A stretch of 64,000 nucleotides of DNA from Tribonema minus (GCA_017506865.1 JAFCMP010000101.1:1054001-1118000), one strand, 5' to 3'; positions 1 to 11,546 are shown, counted from the stretch's first letter. The notes: generated by a model not told the origin, from the letters alone. Translations and numbers: made by a program.

Positions 1-192
1 CGCCGGCAACAACCAATCAGCTTCAATGAGGCGCAGAACCTTGCTAATGAGCTAGGCGCTTATAGGTACATGGAGTGCAGTGCACTGACGCAGCAGGGAT
101 TGAAGCATGTATTTGATGGTGCCATAAGGTGCGTCTTGGAGCAGAGCCAAAAGTCGAAGAACACAAAGAAGGGATGCTGCTCCATTGTGTAA
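1..192 (+). CDS. Rho/Rac-family small GTPase, C-terminal exon (5' partial)
   Basis: Frame 1 is open from the first base to a TAA at 190-192 and gives 63 residues. The segment YMECSALTQQGLKHVFDGAI (residues 24-43) is the G5 loop (SAL) and last helix of Rho/Rac GTPases. A lysine-rich tail (KSKNTKKG) and the C-terminal CSIV follow, a CaaX box for prenylation with an extra adjacent cysteine. Family role: a membrane-anchored molecular switch for actin and polarity signalling. The G1-G4 motifs lie upstream of the window. The first 72 bases recur inverted and damaged at about 11.7 kb. A Ras or Rab is less likely because the ECSALTQ...VFDEAI pattern is typical of Rho. Confidence 0.9.
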   Translation, partial: RRQQPISFNEAQNLANELGAYRYMECSALTQQGLKHVFDGAIRCVLEQSQKSKNTKKGCCSIV

Positions 193-2057
193 GTACATGA
201 TAAATCACTGCTTTCAACCAGTGAGGATGTGCCTCACTTTACTGCTACTGCTGCCTTTGCTGTTGCTTGTGTGCTGATAATAATGCATGGCGGGTATAAG
301 GTTTCTGTCTGAGCCAGACCCACTTCGTGAAGCGTCATCTGACTTCTTCTTGGCTGTGATAGCGTGCATTCGTTGTCTTTCTGGTACATCTGCAGATGGA
401 AACTACGCACGCCACGCACTTTGCAAAGCGCACACGCCTCTTGTCACATCACATGCTGCCTGTTATGCATATGATCACATAATTGCCCACGACTGCCTAC
501 TTGGGGACTGCTCTGAGATTAGCACCAATGCGAGCCTCATGTAGAAGGTATCGAGCTGTAGTTGTAGCAAAGTGGTATAGTGTAGCAGTGTAGTAGTGGA
601 GGCTGTGTTCTTTGCAGTAGCCAGCGCGACAGGCGGCTTGCCGCGGATTCTGCAAAAAACAAAAGGCCCTCGCTCCAGTGCATGCCGTCAACATCCCAGG
701 GATGTGCCTAGACGTCATTCGCGAGTCAAGGTTGCAGCAGTTTTGCAAGGTTGCAGCCGACAGATGCCGCCCATTGCCTAGACCAGGAGTGTCGCCAGTG
801 GTCTACGCTACACAGCCTTTTTTTCAAGCAGGGCTGTGGACCGAGCGCGCACTGAACACTCCAGGCTCCAAAAACATGTACAAGAGCGATCGGAGAACAG
901 AACGCTGGCCTGTCAGTGAACTGTGGCGGTGCCAGGACGTCAGCGGATGGCCACAGCATCTTCGCCCGGGTGCTGCTTGCTGCACTGCAACAGCCCCCCG
1001 CACAGCCAGCAGCAGCGGCAGCCCGACATTGTCAATTATGGTTTCGTCAACCAGTGACCTACCTGACCTTGATGATGTGGGGGCTTAGCTCTGGGCAAGC
1101 AGCTCCGCCTACAGTGTCTCGCCGCGCTTGGGGCTGTGCCATGTGGGTGCTGGACGCTGTCGCAGACGAGTGGACAGGGTTCACCCGCAGGCTCAAACGC
1201 GATGACCTCCTGAAGTGCGTGCAGCCGCAGCTGGACCACTGCTTGCTGCATAGACTGCAAGAGGCAAGGTGTCGCGCGTGCAGTGGTACGCCCACCGTGC
1301 CTCATTCAATCAGCAAACAGCGTTTTGTCGTCGGCATGTCGAGTTTTGGGGCTCATGGGCCGCGCCCTGGCCACAGCACTATGGCACGAGCGGCTGCTTG
1401 ACATAGCGGGCAAGGGGGATGGCGTGAACTTGCAGTTTTCCTCACAGGCTATTGCATGTACGTCGCCTGAACGCTGGTCAAGATTTGCCAAATAGAGCCA
1501 CCAAAATAAGCCAAATACATACAACAGCCAGCTCGATCGTGAAGTCGCTGAAGTGAAGTCACAACGGTTGCAGTACGTATGCCGCAATGCAGTCAAGAAT
1601 CCGTGAGGTGGCGTCTGCTTCGAAAATCTTTGGGAGCGCCGAGCACTAAGGTATGTACAGAGAACTGCAGAGGGCCTAGGTTTCGGGCTAGGTTTAACCA
1701 ACCCTAATGCTAACATGAGTCGGTTTTACGACGATACTATGCAAATCCTACACACTTTTATGTTACCTTGTGCTTTGCGTACGTACTCCCTCCTAATTAT
1801 GAACACTGATGCTCAGTGCCCAACACCGAGGTTTGAGGTCTCAGAAGCACTGATGCCTGGGACTGTTATAGCAAACACTGTCGTTTGTATGTCTGTACGG
1901 ATGCAAATCACTTGGCAGCAGTTCGTTGCACATCAAAAGCGCCTGATTGGCTCGTTTACAGATTTGGTGCACAGCACAAGTGCCGGCAACTGCACTACGC
2001 ACTATCCACAAGTCGTGTAGTGTAACAGGCAACCACCTAGCTCACAAGCAGAGTGAT
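193..2057. other. Non-coding/accessory stretch, no supported gene
   Basis: After the GTPase stop I see only short overlapping open frames on both strands with no recognisable motif. The part around 900-1400 is richer in G+C and keeps one plus-strand frame open for 161 codons, but the peptide matches no family I know. A decayed element is possible. No rRNA or tRNA structure was evident by eye. Confidence 0.4.
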
Positions 2058-2240
2058 GTTCAGCCATGAATGTGACCTACCTGACTTGGCTCTTCATCAA
2101 CAAAACAACTGTTCAGCATGCCCTCATTATGATACAAGAGCGCGCGCAACGAACGAAAGCACACACACGCATGATCGATGTCCATCCCGTGCCTCAACTT
2201 GAAAGATGTAACGCTCCGCGCAATTCTGGAAGTAAAAGCT
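2058..2240 (+). repeat. Dispersed repeat, copy A (plus orientation)
   Basis: A stretch starting at CAGCCATGAATGTGACCTAC and running through CAACTTGAAAGATGTAACGC is repeated on the minus strand at about 20.74-20.94 kb and in part at about 21.25-21.34 kb. Read from the ATG at 2066 it encodes MNVTYLTWLFIN, then VQHALIMIQ and PQLERC, which all recur in copy B. Indels between copies are not codon-sized throughout, so this looks like a DNA repeat rather than a gene family. Confidence 0.7.
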
Positions 2241-2654
2241 CATAGATTGCTGACAGTGCTGTCGCCCGCTGTCTTTGTGCACCATTTCGGTGCTGTGTTC
2301 GCCGCTACAGTATGTTTCATGTTTTCTGAGGCTGCAGTGTCTCATGGCTGCAGTGTCTGACGGATTATCCCTCGCTGGTTTCAAGTGTGGACATGTCGCC
2401 GTGCTTGCAAAGGCTTCATCGCATCCGTATCGCATCGCATCATTGTATCACATCGCCAGTGCAGCATTCAGCATCGCTTTTTCGCATAGTATAGCAATTT
2501 TCACTTGTCAGCCCCAGCACCGCATGTCACAAGCTCCCAGCACACCCACTTTGATTCATAACCAGACCACCTGTATCTGATAATGTGCCCACGCCTTCAG
2601 TCACAGCCTGTCTCTACGTTTTGTCTCCTCCACACGGTGCAGCAATTTTACATT

Positions 2655-2729
2655 ATGGCGGACCTGGTCAAGAGGATCAACAGGTTCGGGCAGGCGGCCG
2701 TGAATACTGCCGAGGGGCACGAGCCCTGA
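2655..2729 (+). other. Short ORF (24 codons), possible orphan first exon
   Basis: An ATG with an open frame of 24 codons (MADLVKRINRFGQAAVNTAE, then four more residues and TGA). The composition is protein-like, and the sequence just upstream is free of other ATGs for about 20 bases. No downstream exon with a matching frame was found, so it is either a relic first exon or chance. Confidence 0.15.
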
Positions 2730-3680
2730 CACACACGCCGGCTGCACGAGACTCTGTTACGGTCCTTCGAGCGAAGGCCGCACAGCCAAGACAGCTTGGG
2801 TAACGCCGACGCTTTGAATGTGAATCAATCATCACTCAAAGACTGCGCCACCTTTCTAGTGATCGGCAGTGCAGCCACCGTAGAGAGGAATATCAGTGAA
2901 CCGCTGCTGCAGCACCACGCATCTGCGCGCTGGTGCAGGAGTCGTAACCTCAGCATATCTCTTCCTGCCTATGTATGCTACGAAAACGTCGGAGCAAATT
3001 CCTTGTGCGCAATTGGCAATATGATTATTGTGGATGCGCTTGTGAAGCTGGTACTCTCAGAAGCTTGAGGTGCTGCAATGGTGCCAGTCGCCAATCTCCC
3101 GAGCGTGTCAATTACTGGTTCAAGCGATGATTTTGTTGTTCCACACGGTGGAAATCAAGGTCTCCAGAGCTGTGACATGCTGAGGCCTGCACTAGTCTGG
3201 GACCTATTGCTGATGGACTCCGCGGTCCCAGCAATTTTAAGCAGATGCATTAGTGTCATGGATGACCCCGTCCTGGACTGCGGTGGACCTGCTGCTCGGG
3301 CACAGAATAGGCATTGCGGGTTACGAGCGCCTGATTCGCAGCAGCATAGCATCTGGTTCCTCTATTCATTGTGGATGCTGCGTCAGCTTTGCTCGCAACA
3401 GCTGCGGCAAGCAGCCTCAGGCTGAGTGTTGCAACTGCAGCCGCTTGCCTCACCAAAATGGGCAGTCTTTTTGCCATCATGCAGACTGTTGTTGCGCTCA
3501 ATGCAGCGTAGCGTACGCTTCACGCAGGGACCTGGATGTTCTTCAGCAACATTTCAAAAGATGCTGCGACTGCCACGGTGTCCAGCTCTTCTGCCAGTCT
3601 CTTCTTTTTTCACTGGTGATGATGGCATGGTAGCACCATGATATTGTTGGAGGCACAGGCCAATAATTCAACGTGCCCAT

Positions 3681-3785
3681 GAGGTAGGCACCTTTGCCTA
3701 CTAGGTAGGCACTTGTGCGTACTAGGTAGGCACTTGTGCGTACTTGATAGGCACTTGTGCCTACTATATGGGCACTTGTGCCTGC
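3681..3785. repeat. Five tandem 21-bp units
   Basis: Units at 3681-3701, 3702-3722, 3723-3743, 3744-3764 and 3765-3785 follow the pattern TAGGTAGGCACTTGTGCGTAC, the two central units being identical. Each unit contains the near-palindrome AGGCACTTGTGCCT, so each could form a small hairpin. On the minus strand the 21-bp period keeps a frame open and gives a seven-residue repeat (TSAYLVR). There are no unique spacers, so it is not a CRISPR array. Confidence 0.9.
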
Positions 3786-4111
3786 TTTGGTGTCTGAGAT
3801 AATGGAATGCCGCGCCCGCCCTGACGTCATGCACCTTTTTTTGAGTTTGATCTTTGAGTGGACCTTTTTTGAGTTCATCAGCTTGTCCTGCATGTTCTGG
3901 TTTAGATAGCCCCTGCGGTTCTGTCAAGTCCTCATGCACCTGTATTTGAGGAGGCTTCAGTTGCACAAAGGTGGATGGATAATTGAACAAATAATACTAT
4001 GGCCCAACCATGAGGAGTGCATTAAGCACAGCAGCTGCCTGAAACCAAGAACGAGGTTGACACATTGCAAGCAGACAAAGGTGTCACCATTCAACAGCCG
4101 CAATGTGCGCC

Positions 4112-4175
4112 TGTGGCCTGCACCCGTCCATGTGGCACGCCACTGCTTCACGAGCCGCACGCATTAAGGGGTACA
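4112..4175. mobile_element. Half copy of palindromic hairpin element
   Basis: Begins TGTGGCCTGCACCCGTCCAT and continues through the centre of the hairpin family (GAGCCGCACGCATTAAGG), but the right arm is missing or replaced. It matches the left arm and centre of the copies at 6594, 10062 and 11362. Probably a truncated or recombined copy. Confidence 0.6.
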
Positions 4176-4249
4176 TGCCACATCCGGTCACCAGATGTGG
4201 CCTGCCGGCCGTGATGTGTCTACAAACTACGCATCTCCACGGCGGGGGC

Positions 4250-4524
4250 CATATGTACAATGACCAGATCCATAAGAGGTAAGCTTCCAGCTTGATTCAA
4301 GGTGTCCAGTGATTTTATTAGCAGTTGCAAGCAGCGCAGCATTGCTCAGCGCATGACGCTAACCCTAAAACAACATGCGCATCAACCCTACTTCAAATTC
4401 AAGGTGAACATAAAACTCAACTTGAATTTGAACTTACAACTTCAACAGATGCATGTAGAGTTACGCGTCTCATCAACCGCTACACATGTGCTATCGCACT
4501 TGCACCTCTGCATGCACCGCTGCC
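4250..4524 (+). repeat. Dispersed repeat family R, copy 1
   Basis: Shares blocks in the same order with 8698-9088, including CCAGTGATTT, GCAGTTGCAAGCAG, CATTGCTCAGCGCATGACGC, CTCATCAACC and TCGCACTTGCACCTC, ending at GCATGCACCGCTGCC. The middle is rich in AACTTCAA-type words and contains AACCCTAAA. There is no coding potential. This copy is about 115 bp shorter than the other. Confidence 0.8.
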
Positions 4525-6205
4525 ACACGCCAGCTTGAGTTGTTCGTGTGTTTACTTGCAGTCTATCAAAGCGCCTGAGCAGCTCAGGTGGGTGCAATTG
4601 CCACGGCAGACCGCGGAGAATGCAATGAAGCCCAGGCCAGTGGCCACAAGACCTGACCTGCCAGTGGGGTCTAAGCGCATGTGGTTGCTTGTTGGTGCCA
4701 TGTGACGCACGTTGTAAGCTGTCGCAACTGGTACTGAAAATTACCCACGCGCGCCGCGCGGCAAGCCCGCGAGGCTTGCACACCACTGTGACACCAGCTT
4801 CACGGTTAGTCACAGAGGGTGCGGGGCCTCGTGTCGCATCTGGAGGCAGTCAACATGCCTTCTGAACCATCATGGAGCTTGCAGCATGCGTACGGCTTGT
4901 GTATGCAGCACAGTCGGCAGAAAATATGCCATGTGTAGCGGTACTCATCCACGACCATCAGCACAAAAGGCTGCAGAGCATAGGTCAACATCGAAGCGGT
5001 AAGTATGTCTTGAGTTATCTTATGAGACCCTGAACCTAATGCCGGGGCAAAATCTAGCCAGCGCCGTCACTTAGGGCTAGGAGCTAACCCTAGATTGAAC
5101 TGCTGCAGACCATGGCGGTTGGCGCGCACTATGGTCCACAGCGGGAGACAGCGAGACGTGTGACAGTCGCCTGAGGTACAATCGTGCTTGCCTTCGTCCC
5201 AACGTTGGCGGTAGCGGCTAAGAAACCAATTTCGGGTCGGGACCTCTCGGCGTGAACAGTAGCGTTGATGCAAATCACTCCTGCTAGGAGCTACATGCTG
5301 CATTGCTGTGTCGACAGCAATGAGGACGCCAGCGCTAACAGCTGTGCGTGCGACATTTTGAACACCAGCGGACCTGCTACTGGCAGCACTGCACGCGCAG
5401 CACTAGCATCAGCTTCAGCAAAAGCGGGCCACAATAGATGGGTTCCAAGCCACAGAAGTACGACATCTGAAGGTAAGCATTTGCCATTGGCTGTGAGAGA
5501 GTTGAGTCAAGGTGGTGCAGCATGGTCTTGTCCAAGAAGCAATCCTGAGCGCATGCAAGTGAGCCTCTCTTCAGTATTCCATTCAATTGACGAGGCCGCT
5601 TTGAGGCCTCTATGCTCAAGATCACGACCAGTGATATTGAATGCTCAGGATCAGACTCTCTCTGGTCTTGTGCCGCACATGCGGTCGCTAGACGCGGCAA
5701 TAACCGGTCACCATGCCACCATTCGACAACTGCGAGCAGACATCTGGCACGCCGTTCACGCAGCCCGGCAGGTTGCCTACTGATTGCTGTTCTTTCGTGC
5801 GTACGGCCACTCTGTGCTTGGTGGGGTGGCACCATGATGAGCCCAAGTGCTGATGTAGTGCAGTTAAGGGCGCTAGCGCGCGCTTGTAGTGCACAGCAAG
5901 GGACCGCAAAGGGCCAGTCAATTACCTACATGCATGCAGTTTATGAGTTGGGACGTACGTCTTTGAAAAAAAATTCCGCGTTGCGATAGGAACGCCTCCG
6001 ATGTACCAGCACTCTTGCTGCTGCCTCCTCGCGTCAACGCTGTGACTCAAGCGAGCAGCATGCTATTTTTCAACAAACATTTGTGCACACCGATAACTCA
6101 TCAAGTTCACTGCAGTCAGCACGGTTGCGGCACTTTTCAATGCGCTGGATAGCTCATGCTGTTTACGACGACCGTATGGGATTGGCCTGAAACCGTTGAT
6201 GCTGC

Positions 6206-6319
6206 TGCGGCCTGCACCCTGTTCTTGTGGCTCGCTACTACGTTAGACATGCTACTCCTTAATGCATGCGGCTCGTAAAGCAGTATGTAGCGAGCCACAT
6301 GGACGGCGTGCAGGCCACA
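6206..6319. mobile_element. Palindromic hairpin element, full copy (114 bp)
   Basis: The left arm GGCCTGCACCCTGTTCTTGT and following bases pair with the right arm, which ends ACATGGACGGCGTGCAGGCC plus ACA. The centre holds the family sequence ATGCATGCGGCTCGTAA. The bases flanking the tips are CTGC on both sides (6202-6205 and 6320-6323), which looks like a 4-bp target duplication. It has no coding capacity. This is the organisation of a non-autonomous foldback or MITE-type DNA transposon. Confidence 0.75.
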
Positions 6320-6593
6320 CTGCATCAAAACAAACTGATTTTGGTTTCTGTTTTGAACCGGTACTTGAGCTAGCCCCTTTTTGGACGTTCGGACGGATAC
6401 TTATTTGTAGCCATACATACATACATGAATTTCTGTCAAGACGAGTATAGCTACAGTAGCTCTTCAGCTCTGAATGGCTGTTTCCGCTAGCTGGCGTATA
6501 TTACCGGGGTTTGATGCAGCTGCACTTACAATGACTGTCGCACACAGGGGCCGTTAGAATTCAGGTTTCCCGTTCAACGAGCCGCCCTCAGCA

Positions 6594-6683
6594 TGTGGTT
6601 TGCATCCCGTCCATGTGGCTTGCTACTGCGTTAAGAGCCGCACGCATTAAGGGGTGCATGCCATGGACGGGGTGCAGATCACA
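6594..6683. mobile_element. Palindromic hairpin element, short copy (90 bp)
   Basis: TGTGGTTTGCATCCCGTCCA at the left and ATGGACGGGGTGCAGATCACA (shown up to its last base) at the right are inverted arms, with GAGCCGCACGCATTAAGG in the centre. The right arm is about 25 bp shorter than in the other copies. Flanks are AGCA and AGCT, an imperfect 4-bp duplication. It looks like an internal deletion derivative of the same family. Confidence 0.7.
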
Positions 6684-7566
6684 AGCTCACATGATGGCCG
6701 GTGAAGTGGACACATGCGGCTGATTAATATGGCAGTCATGACCACTGCTCGCTGCCACCCATGGACACGTGCAGGCCCCTTTGCGTCGCCAATATTCGCG
6801 ACCTGCAAATATGGGCTCACGCTTGTGTACTTCGGCACACATGACACTTGCACCTGTACCCTGCACCGCTGCGTAGCTGCTCGCCCAACCTTGCCTATAA
6901 TTAGCGTTCGTCTGGTGTATCAGAGTCTGCTGGTGGGCACGGGCCCTTTGAAGAGCTTAGCTAAGGCTGAAACAGTTGGAAGAGGCGTTCAGCCGCCGTA
7001 GTGCAGAGTCACACCGGCCAGTGGCAGGAACTGCGCACTCGATATGCCCTCAATGCGCTGACTAAAAAAAATGGATATTCGACAGCACTCGAGGCAAGAG
7101 TATCGACTGAGCCGCGCACGCGCATCGCGTCATGCAGCCACAGTAGCAGCAGCAGCAACGACAGCTAATGACAGCACACCAGCGACGACAGCGCTCTGTG
7201 CTTGCATGGCGATCCCAGTCCATAACGGTGTCGGATGCCGACAGCAGCAGCGCTGACAAAGAGAGGCCTAGCAGTGCTCAACACCAATGTTGCGCCCACA
7301 GCACTGACCAGTCAACCTTACATATCGCAGCAGCAATGGTGATGCTGAGGCTCAGCAGCTGGAGGCAGCCACGGCTGTCGCACGACATCTTCTGCTACAA
7401 CCATCACGGTGGCAGCTCCAATTGAACAAGCACACTCTGTTCGCAGCAGAGGTGACAGATACTGCATGCAGCAGGCGGAGTAGTCATTTTGAGGATGCTT
7501 GAACATTGGCCCCGCTGCTGGACCTGCGCGTTATCTGCGCCGGCAGCTTAAGAAGCAACAGCGTCC

Positions 7567-7725
7567 ATGGAGCAGATTCTAGCGGCTCACCCTCCCCACA
7601 CAGAGTCGTGGTGGTGGTACATAGCACTCACAGCCATCCTGCTGGTACACGTGTTCGTGGCTTTTGTGGTTCCGCAGGTGTCAGTAAAAAAAGACAGCAA
7701 GCTCCGCGCAATGAGAATGCACTAG
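7567..7725 (+). CDS. Possible 52-residue single-pass membrane protein
   Basis: An ATG opens a 52-codon frame ending at TAG (7723-7725). Residues 1-14 are polar, then WWWYIALTAILLVHVFVAFV (residues 15-34) forms a clear hydrophobic helix, followed by a short basic tail (VKKDSKLR). A GT that could act as a splice donor follows codon 37 (CCGCAG/GTGTCAG), so this may instead be the first exon of a larger gene or of a decayed copy. I recognise no family. The surrounding DNA is repeat-rich and otherwise non-coding, which lowers confidence. Confidence 0.35.
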   Translation: MEQILAAHPPHTESWWWYIALTAILLVHVFVAFVVPQVSVKKDSKLRAMRMH

Positions 7726-8697
7726 CAGAGGCGCAAATTATCGTCGGATTGGGAGAGACGGTTTTGATCTGATTCCGCAAATTGCGCATGCGGCATCTTT
7801 CTGCGGTCGGCAGCTGTCAATAGCCGTTTGACTTCCGAGCAATTTAAGGCTTTGTCAGCAGCTGCCAGGTGCCACAAATCAAGGCGATGGCTTTCGCGCA
7901 GGCTGTGGTGCTGGGGGCACGACGGCGGATTATGCCAGTAGTGCACATGCGCGTGAAGAAACGTGGCTGCCCTCATCGCCGCCACTGCAGCTGGTGCTCG
8001 GCATCTGTTCGTTAGGGCCGAATCCGAGAAACACCAGCAGCACTCTGCCCCCATGTTCGCACAGGAAGGTACATGTTAGCAGCATACAGCATCTGGATCC
8101 TGGGGGCGAGTATGTGGCATGAAGCCGTAAATGCGTATTGCTCACAACACAGTAGCGAGCGCAGGCCACAAATCCCGGCCCACGCGCATTTTTAGCGCAC
8201 TAGTACAGCCTGTATATGGGGGGGAAATCAGCAGTGCGCAAACCATGTGTGAGCGCTGCAGCGCTGGCGGCAAAGGAATGGCTAGCGGCCATGCGGATCT
8301 GTCGTGCACAGGCTCAGGTGGCTATGCGGATAGATCTTGCACCGGCTCAGCGTCTTTGCGGGTAGCGGTCGGAGGGAGGGAGTGTCTGGCCGTTTTGGCA
8401 CTTTGTGACTAGCATAGTAGAGTTCTGTGCATATTGCTGCTGTCTGTATGTGGTGCATGTTCTTGCGCAGTTTGGAAGCGAGCCACTGAGGGTTTTGTGC
8501 ACACATCAATTGTCCATGAAACTTTTCTGTACAGGCATGCACACGAAAATTATGGGTGACCGCTGCATGTACTTATTGAGGTTACCATTTCAAATACAAG
8601 CTGTAGTTTTAAGTTGTTATAGTGTGCTTATATAGTCGATTTTTGGTATGCGTGCTAATGTCGCCTTGCGGCCACGGCATGTCTATATAAGTAACAA

Positions 8698-9088
8698 CGC
8701 ATTTATGTACAGGGCGAGAGTCAAGCTTCTGGCTTGTCAAAACGGGTCCAGTGATTTGATTAACAGTTGCAAGCAGGACAGCATTGCTCAGCGCATGACG
8801 CATAACCCCTAGCCCTGCAGCGGAGCAACAGTACAACCTTAAAGTTAAACATCAACCTCAACTTGAGATTAAAATTTGAACTTCAATGAAAGCATGCAGA
8901 GTTGTGCGCTTCTCATCAACCACCCACAAGTGTGCCACGGCCCAACAACACTACACGTAATTCTGCTTCAATCTCGAGGTGACACCTGAACCTGCAACTC
9001 CAATACCTGCAGAGGTGGTGCAGCATCTCATCAGCCACCACCCCCACACATACGCTGTCGCACTTGCACCTCGGCATGCACCGCTGCC
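8698..9088 (+). repeat. Dispersed repeat family R, copy 2
   Basis: Colinear with 4250-4524, with the same landmark blocks (CCAGTGATTT, CATTGCTCAGCGCATGACGC, GCATGCACCGCTGCC). The central part carries an extra imperfect duplication containing a second CTCATCA..CCAC block, which explains its greater length. No open frame of note. Confidence 0.8.
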
Positions 9089-10061
9089 TAATGAGTAGCT
9101 GGATGGCTGTACATAGCATGCGTGTAGCGTCATAGCGTAGCAGATCTGATCAAAACAGTAACATGGCATGGCACTCAGAGCCCGCAATGCAACGGGCCCT
9201 GCTGTCAACTCAGCAGTGCATACGAGATGAGGGCTACAGTGCGCATAAGCGCAGGACACAAGCACCAGGGATGCAGGTCAGGCGGCAGTGGCGGCAGTCA
9301 AGACAACGATTCCACGCAGGAGCAGGGCAGCCAGAAAAATCCGCGCAGCGCAATAACGCAAGAAATTACCGAATGTTAAGACTGGCAATGTCTAGACATG
9401 CTGGTGGCTTGGGAGGTCGAGGCTGCAGGTGGAGGCAGCGCGGATTCAGCTCTATGTAGACCCAGTGTACAAGGGCAACTTATGCGAGCTCATGGTAAAG
9501 GAGGGCATGGCGTTGCCTGCGTTCCGAGACAGTATGCACTAGCAAGGCGGCGCAGACAGCGCAAACACTGCAGCGGCGCAGCAAAGATGGTTTAGTGATA
9601 CTCCGAACTAGCGCCTTGACCTGCAAATTAAGTACAACGAGTGTGCTATCTGAAGTTCCTGTTTCAAAGCAGACATTTTAAGTCTTCCCCCAACTCTGCA
9701 GAGCGAACCACGATCCCTTCTGCGGTGCTTGAAACTGTTCAATCACGAGGCGACGCGCAGCATGCGCCGGCTGGACGATGTCAATGCCTGCAAAGGTGTG
9801 CTTGCACGCTGACTTAGGAGGACATACAGTGGTAGAACGGCTCGCACAGCATTTGAAAATGTGATGCGACTGCAACTGAACCTCACAAGGCACGCGCGCT
9901 GGCAGAGCGGGGCATGTGGTGACAGTCCATGAGCTGCAGCAGCGGGCGTTCAATTGCAGACCCCACACGGAGGACATCAGAACCGTGGTGCTGAGGTGCT
10001 TGGTGTGCCGGTGGGCCACAGCAGCTTTGTGGATGCATTGCTGCAAAGGGAAGCGCCGCGG
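9089..10061. other. Gene-free stretch
   Basis: Only short overlapping frames on both strands and no motif that I recognise. The peptide-coding look of some frames is weak and not supported by splice sites. Confidence 0.35.
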
Positions 10062-10192
10062 TGTGGCCTGCACCCCGTTCTTGTCGCTTGCTGCTGCCTT
10101 GCAAGCTGCACGCATTGAGGAGTACATGCCATGCCTGAATGCGTGCGGCGGTCAACACGGTAGCAAGCCGCATGAACAGGGTGCAGACCACA
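10062..10192. mobile_element. Palindromic hairpin element (131 bp)
   Basis: Left end TGTGGCCTGCACCCCGTTCT and right end GAACAGGGTGCAGACCACA are inverted arms, with the family centre (GCTGCACGCATTGAGGAGTA) between them. The flanks are GCGG on both sides (10058-10061 and 10193-10196), a perfect 4-bp repeat expected of a target duplication. It has no coding capacity. Confidence 0.75.
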
Positions 10193-11361
10193 GCGGGTGC
10201 AGCCGGGGGGCAAGGGCTCGATCTGCACAGCGATCTAGGCGCGCGTCTTTCATCCGGTGAGTCGCCAACGGCTATGTTAGGTTATGGCTTGACTGCATGC
10301 CACGCATGACGTTCCTGTGCAAACATTACAGCTACACATACAGCGCGAGCCGCCAAGGAGTGAGGTAGGGTCACGCAGTGGGTGGTCAAATGCTCAAAAA
10401 CCTAATCATCACTGATCTGGTCGCTCAGGTTGGGCCAGACCTGGTGTCCACCTCCATCTGGCAGTGAACATTCTTGCTTTACAACAGGCGTGGCTCCCAG
10501 CACGGCATAAACGCCTCCTGCAACATGTCCGACACTGCATGTATGCCAGGCAAGCTGTAAGCGCTGCTGCCCAGCACTAATTAGGCGGGGGTACCAAAGC
10601 AGGCAACTGCTCAAGCCGTAGGCAGCGGTGCTGACGATGCAGCAGCACACTGTCAGTCGGAATCGGCTGCAGCAGCGGCACTGGCACCAGCGCTAGTGGC
10701 GGTGGTAGGCGCAGCCGCTCCGACAACGGCAACTGCAACGGCAACTGCAACGGCCCTGATTGATGGGAGAGCTGACGCGTTAAAGCACTGCTGGACCACT
10801 GGAGTGGAGCAGCAGAGGCACGCTACAGGCTGCGAAGGAGATCGCCGGGGCGGCAGTTTGCATGCGCGGCTCCTGTCGAGCACCACGCGTCAAGGCACCA
10901 TGGCACTTTACTGTGCACGACATGTCTGCACCGTCAAGCGGGCCACGCGGCGCACCCTGCGGCGGTACCTCAAGACAGGGCTGGTCGACGAGGACTACAC
11001 GTCTCCTGAGCATCGCAGAATTCACATCGTGGTGCCTGCACACGCGTTTCCGGTCACGGGCCAAATGACGTGAAGCGTCAAATACCGTAAACGCTCATGC
11101 TGGACGTCACTTGCTTCAAGCACAGCCGCAGTCGTGGACGAAGATTGCAACAGAATCCGAGTGGTGTCGCTGCATCACCTTCAACAGGCAAATAGAGGAA
11201 CTCTTTGTAGTCGCTACCATCAGAATTCAAACTGCTTCAAACATGCCGCTTGGCAATCAGGTCATTTGGCAGCATTGGGGCGCAGGCGCGGCAGCTATGG
11301 GGGGCTTCAGGAGTTCGCAAGCATTTTAGTCATGATGTCGGTGCCTGAGCAGCCAGTCCTC

Positions 11362-11490
11362 TGTGGCCTGCACCCCATCCTATGGCCAGCTACTGCGTTG
11401 CAGCTCGTATGTGGCATGCACATACATATCGCTCAATGCGTGCGGCTCGTAACGCAGCAGTGAATCACATGGACAGATTTGCAGGCTACA
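11362..11490. mobile_element. Palindromic hairpin element (129 bp) nested in retroelement
   Basis: Left end TGTGGCCTGCACCCCATCCT and right end ACATGGACAGATTTGCAGGC plus TACA, with the central family word TGCGTGCGGCTCGTAACGCA. It splits the retroelement copy, so it inserted later. Flanks CCTC and CCTA match at three of four bases. Confidence 0.75.
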
Positions 11491-11546
11491 CCTAACCCTG
11501 ATTTCATGTGTGACACACTGTCAGGTGGGGAGTCCAAAGGGAGTGA

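Noticed and set aside
900-1401. 161-codon frame as a LINE reverse transcriptase fragment
   Set aside because: No RT motif (such as YADD) is visible and the similarity impression was not specific.
3681-3785. Short regularly repeated units as a CRISPR array
   Set aside because: Units are directly adjacent without spacers, and the DNA is eukaryotic.
1685-11510. AACCCTAA-like words as interstitial telomere arrays
   Set aside because: Only single or partial units occur; none forms a tandem array. They are more likely element ends or chance.
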